Below are positions 60,674-64,000 of a DNA stretch of 64,000 nucleotides, one piece after another. Origin of the DNA: Epiperipatus broadwayi. Its lineage: Eukaryota; Onychophora; Udeonychophora; Euonychophora; Peripatidae. The stretch spans positions 1,249,941 to 1,313,940 of the forward strand of contig JAQFVV010000142.1 of NCBI GenBank assembly GCA_028023455.1, read 5' to 3'. The notes beneath the pieces are model-generated. The model did no database searches, was not told the DNA's origin, and worked only from the letters and a program-made list of their open reading frames with translations. The stretch's first letter is position 1. Each line of letters opens with the position of its first letter. The position numbers and the translations under genes were made by a program.

Positions 60674-61173
60674 NNNNNNNNNNNNNNNNNNNNNNNNNNN
60701 NNNNNNNNNNNNNNNNNNNNNNNNNNNNNNNNNNNNNNNNNNNNNNNNNNNNNNNNNNNNNNNNNNNNNNNNNNNNNNNNNNNNNNNNNNNNNNNNNNNN
60801 NNNNNNNNNNNNNNNNNNNNNNNNNNNNNNNNNNNNNNNNNNNNNNNNNNNNNNNNNNNNNNNNNNNNNNNNNNNNNNNNNNNNNNNNNNNNNNNNNNNN
60901 NNNNNNNNNNNNNNNNNNNNNNNNNNNNNNNNNNNNNNNNNNNNNNNNNNNNNNNNNNNNNNNNNNNNNNNNNNNNNNNNNNNNNNNNNNNNNNNNNNNN
61001 NNNNNNNNNNNNNNNNNNNNNNNNNNNNNNNNNNNNNNNNNNNNNNNNNNNNNNNNNNNNNNNNNNNNNNNNNNNNNNNNNNNNNNNNNNNNNNNNNNNN
61101 NNNNNNNNNNNNNNNNNNNNNNNNNNNNNNNNNNNNNNNNNNNNNNNNNNNNNNNNNNNNNNNNNNNNNNNNN
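60674..61173. other. Assembly gap of exactly 500 N
   Basis: Round-number N run, so a scaffolding placeholder of unknown true length. It interrupts gypsy relic 2 upstream of its RT. Confidence 1.
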
Positions 61174-61290
61174 ATACAAAATCATGTATACTGGAGTAGA
61201 TAGGGCCCAAGAGAAACAAATATTCTTCATAAAAATATTGATAGAAACTAATTAAAAAGATAACCTTTTTAAAAACTATTTAGGGTTTTT

Positions 61291-61410
61291 TTATTTTATT
61301 TTTCCATATGTCATAGCATCGACCATGAGGCGAACACGCAACAACCGTCTTGCTGACCTCTTGGCTAACAACGTTTGATTTAAGCCCTAAGCCCTATAAA
61401 TAGGGTTTTT
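61291..61410 (-). mobile_element. tRNA-derived SINE, copy 3
   Basis: Minus strand: TTGTTAGCCAAGAGGTCAGC (A-box-like), a shortened anticodon region, GTGTTCGCCTC (B-box-like), then GCTATGACATATGGAAAAAT, matching the TGACATATG(A/G)AAAA tail of copy 2. TAGGGTTTTT at 61281-61290 and 61411-61420 brackets it and is likely the target-site duplication. The head starts with an extra ATTTATAGGGCTTAGGGC not seen in the other copies. Confidence 0.75.
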
Positions 61411-61459
61411 CTAACAATTTATGACTAAAAAATGTCAATACATATATAATTATTGTGTA

Positions 61460-61535
61460 GGGAGATGGGCTTAAGGTAGTGATTAGCATATTCACACATT
61501 TTTACAAACTAAGAATTCTGATTCTAATAGAATAT
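61460..61535 (+). repeat. Possible further tRNA-like SINE head
   Basis: TAGTGATTAGCAT near 61478 is nearly the A box of copy 2 (TAGTGGTTAGCAT). About 33 nt later GAATTCTGATTCTAAT sits where a B box would be. No foldable anticodon arm and no tail motif, so weak. Confidence 0.3.
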
Positions 61536-61539
61536 TTTT

Positions 61540-64000
61540 ATAGATTTCAAGCAAGTTTACGTTGTTTTTTTTAGGTAGCCAACCCTTGATTGCTGATTAA
61601 AGGACATTCAGCTATTCTTAAATAGAAAAAAAATTAAGATTAAGAAATAACAATGTTCCTAATCACATAATAGTTTATGAACATAAGAACAATGTTTTTT
61701 TCTCTCTTTAATTCATCTTTTTTTACCTACAAAAGTATTGAATATATATATAAGTGAAATTTTAAATATTCCCATAAAATGTTCTGGACAATTATGCAAA
61801 AAAATATATATTTTTAATTTTAGTTATTATTCACGCTTAGCATGCTTTTGATATTGTAATCACTTCTTTAATGATTAGATATAAACTCTGAACACTAAAG
61901 AAGTGAAAGTGCTATGATAATGATATGTTATATATCGAAAGCATGTCAAACATGAATAAAAGCTAAATATAAAATTTATAGATTACCTTTTTTGAATAAA
62001 TGTCCACAACATTTATATGAATATTACAAACAGAAAAAAATATTTGCTATTGATATTATAAATAATAAATAAATTTAAATATTAAATAAGTAATAATTAA
62101 AATAAGTAATTTAATTTAATACTTAACATTTTTAAATTGTAAATAATTAATTAAAATACACACAGACAGATAAGAGTATATTGAGAAAATGAAGACTTAA
62201 ATCATCTGTAAAAGTTAATCACATATAAAAATGCACACATGAATTTATATTTCAAACACAGATTGGCCTTGAATAGAAAATATCTATCAAATAATAGTAA
62301 AAGAAAAAGTTTGGGATATTTTATTATTTATTTGCATAATTTTCCTATTGTGGGTTTATCTAAGTTTAAAATATAAGACTATTATTCTTTTTAAACTATT
62401 ATCATCTAAATAAAAGTTTAATACATAAACATATATGTCAAGTGTGGAAATTTTAGTAATGAACTTAAAAATATTTAAAATTATCAAAAAAAAAAACTTT
62501 AAAATATTTGTAATTATATTTTATCATCAACAACAGAAAGAGTAGTCACTCAGAAATGAGTAAAGTTATTCCAACTGCAAGAGAAACAGATAAAAAAGCA
62601 AAACAATAATATATTAAAAGCAAATTTTATAATGACTAAGCAGAACAATCTATGAATTACAAATCTGTTCAAATATATCTACCACCTTGCTCCATTAATC
62701 TACTTATTTAATATTTGGCTTACTGTCTTTATTTTTCTCTGCAAAAAAACATTTCTGAATGAAATACTTCAATACCATATATAATTACAGATCATCAATA
62801 TGTTCTATATTCCTCTACACCTTGTCAATAAAAACAGCCAATATTGCATTTCTTAAAAATGTGTTTGCAATAATTTTATAACATAAACAGAATCTACTTT
62901 TTCCATGACAAACCATATTCAAGTTCATTTTAAATTCTCTTTTTAGAATATTTTATTATTCATTCATTTTAACTTGTCCAATACATTGAAGATGTGACTT
63001 GCAATAACAGATTATTTGAAACAGAATGGATTTACATCATAAGTGCATGTGCTGTAATGTTGTTATATTAACTCAACTTGTCTAGTTGAGTACTAAGCTA
63101 TTATCTCTGCTGTGCTTGTAAATACAATTGAATATTACATAGTCGATTATATAATATCACATCCAGAAAGTTGAAAAACATATTGACTGGTCTTATGATT
63201 TTATCATTATATTTTAAAAATTTTATGGGACATTGTTAAATTAAAGCTTTATCATGCCTTTATCCTTACATCACTTCCATACTATACATTAGACAAAATT
63301 ACTTTATATACAGATACTTTAGTTGCAGTAATTATTTCACTGTGATGAAATACACTATTGTTTAGCTTTATACAAAATAGTACTTCAACATATATTATTG
63401 TGAACTGCATCAAATATAGTTGGTATAAAAACTCAGCAATTGAGCAATAATTTTTTTATTGAGACAAGATAATGTGTGAAGAAAAGAAGAAATATGAAAT
63501 CATATAAAAATATTCTTTAAAAAGAATCTAGAGTTTTGTAAAATTTCAGAAAAAGAGTTAATAACCATATAATAAAATAGAATTGTAAATTAGCAAGGAA
63601 AGCTATAAAAAAATGAAAGTCTCAAAAATGTATAACATTTTCATATTGATAAAAAAAACTTATTTCTGCAACAACAACAAAAAAATAGAAAGATGAAACA
63701 ATTATCAAAAAGTGAGTTGTCCTAAAATTTGTGGAAAAGTTCTATAAAAAATTATATAGCAATAAAAAATAAGAAAAATGAGTTATGCAATTAAATCGAT
63801 AAAGAAAAGAAAATTTTAGATAATGATGGAATTGTAATCCATATCTTAAAACAAGTAGTAAAGATAAAGAAAAAATATTAGTAAATATATATACCAAATG
63901 CCTAAATGATAAAGATGAACCAGTTGATTGTTAAAATGCAATAATAATATTTATATTTTAAAAAGATGATAAGGAGCTATTAGTAATTACAGATGTATGA
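61540..64000. other. AT-rich DNA without recognisable gene
   Basis: About 2.5 kb read on both strands. Only short chance frames and A/T low-complexity sequence were found. Confidence 0.5.

Noticed and set aside
60602-61230. Two minus-strand open frames of 186-205 residues
   Set aside because: They consist almost entirely of the 500-N gap.

Overview
The window looks like non-coding DNA from the nuclear genome of an animal, most likely an invertebrate. It is very AT-rich throughout, has no long uninterrupted gene, and is full of eukaryotic mobile-element relics: two Ty3/gypsy retrotransposons, three Penelope-like GIY-YIG fragments, a LINE 3' end, a pogo-like DNA transposon, tRNA-derived SINEs and several hairpin (snapback) elements. 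It also carries long simple repeats, including about 870 bp of TCTA/TCTG. I cannot name the species. A 500-N scaffold gap lies at 60674-61173.

Layout. 0-5.6 kb: anonymous AT-rich DNA, a 49-nt hairpin, and a Penelope-like fragment folded into a 620-bp inverted repeat. 5.6-10.8 kb: a decayed Ty3/gypsy element on the + strand (coiled-coil gag, protease, RT, RNase H, integrase). 10.8-17.5 kb: one candidate host exon (minus strand), a 144-bp-arm snapback, a 176-bp MITE, a 960-bp DNA transposon with terminal inverted repeats, and an LTR with TATA box and primer-binding site on the minus strand. 18-21 kb: another snapback and a LINE C-terminal relic. 23-29 kb: tandem and dispersed repeats. 29.1-30.1 kb: a pogo-like relic with both ends recognisable. 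33-39 kb: more repeat families and a SINE with an 11-bp target-site duplication. 40.8-41.75 kb: the giant microsatellite. 45-51 kb: two further Penelope-like relics and the largest snapback (about 290-bp arms). 52-55 kb: tandem repeats and a second SINE with target-site duplication. 57.9-60.7 kb: a second Ty3/gypsy element on the minus strand, running into the gap. 61.3 kb: a third SINE copy. The rest is AT-rich sequence in which I recognise nothing.

No set of genes works together here. The coding remnants are independent transposon insertions carrying stops and frameshifts, so the window is probably intergenic or lies inside a very large intron. The single host-gene candidate is a 190-bp open segment at 11547-11736 (minus) ending at a consensus splice donor. 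I found no new multi-gene system. The most noteworthy points are the number of unrelated snapback elements, the Penelope-like domain inside a foldback, and the SINE family with verifiable target-site duplications.
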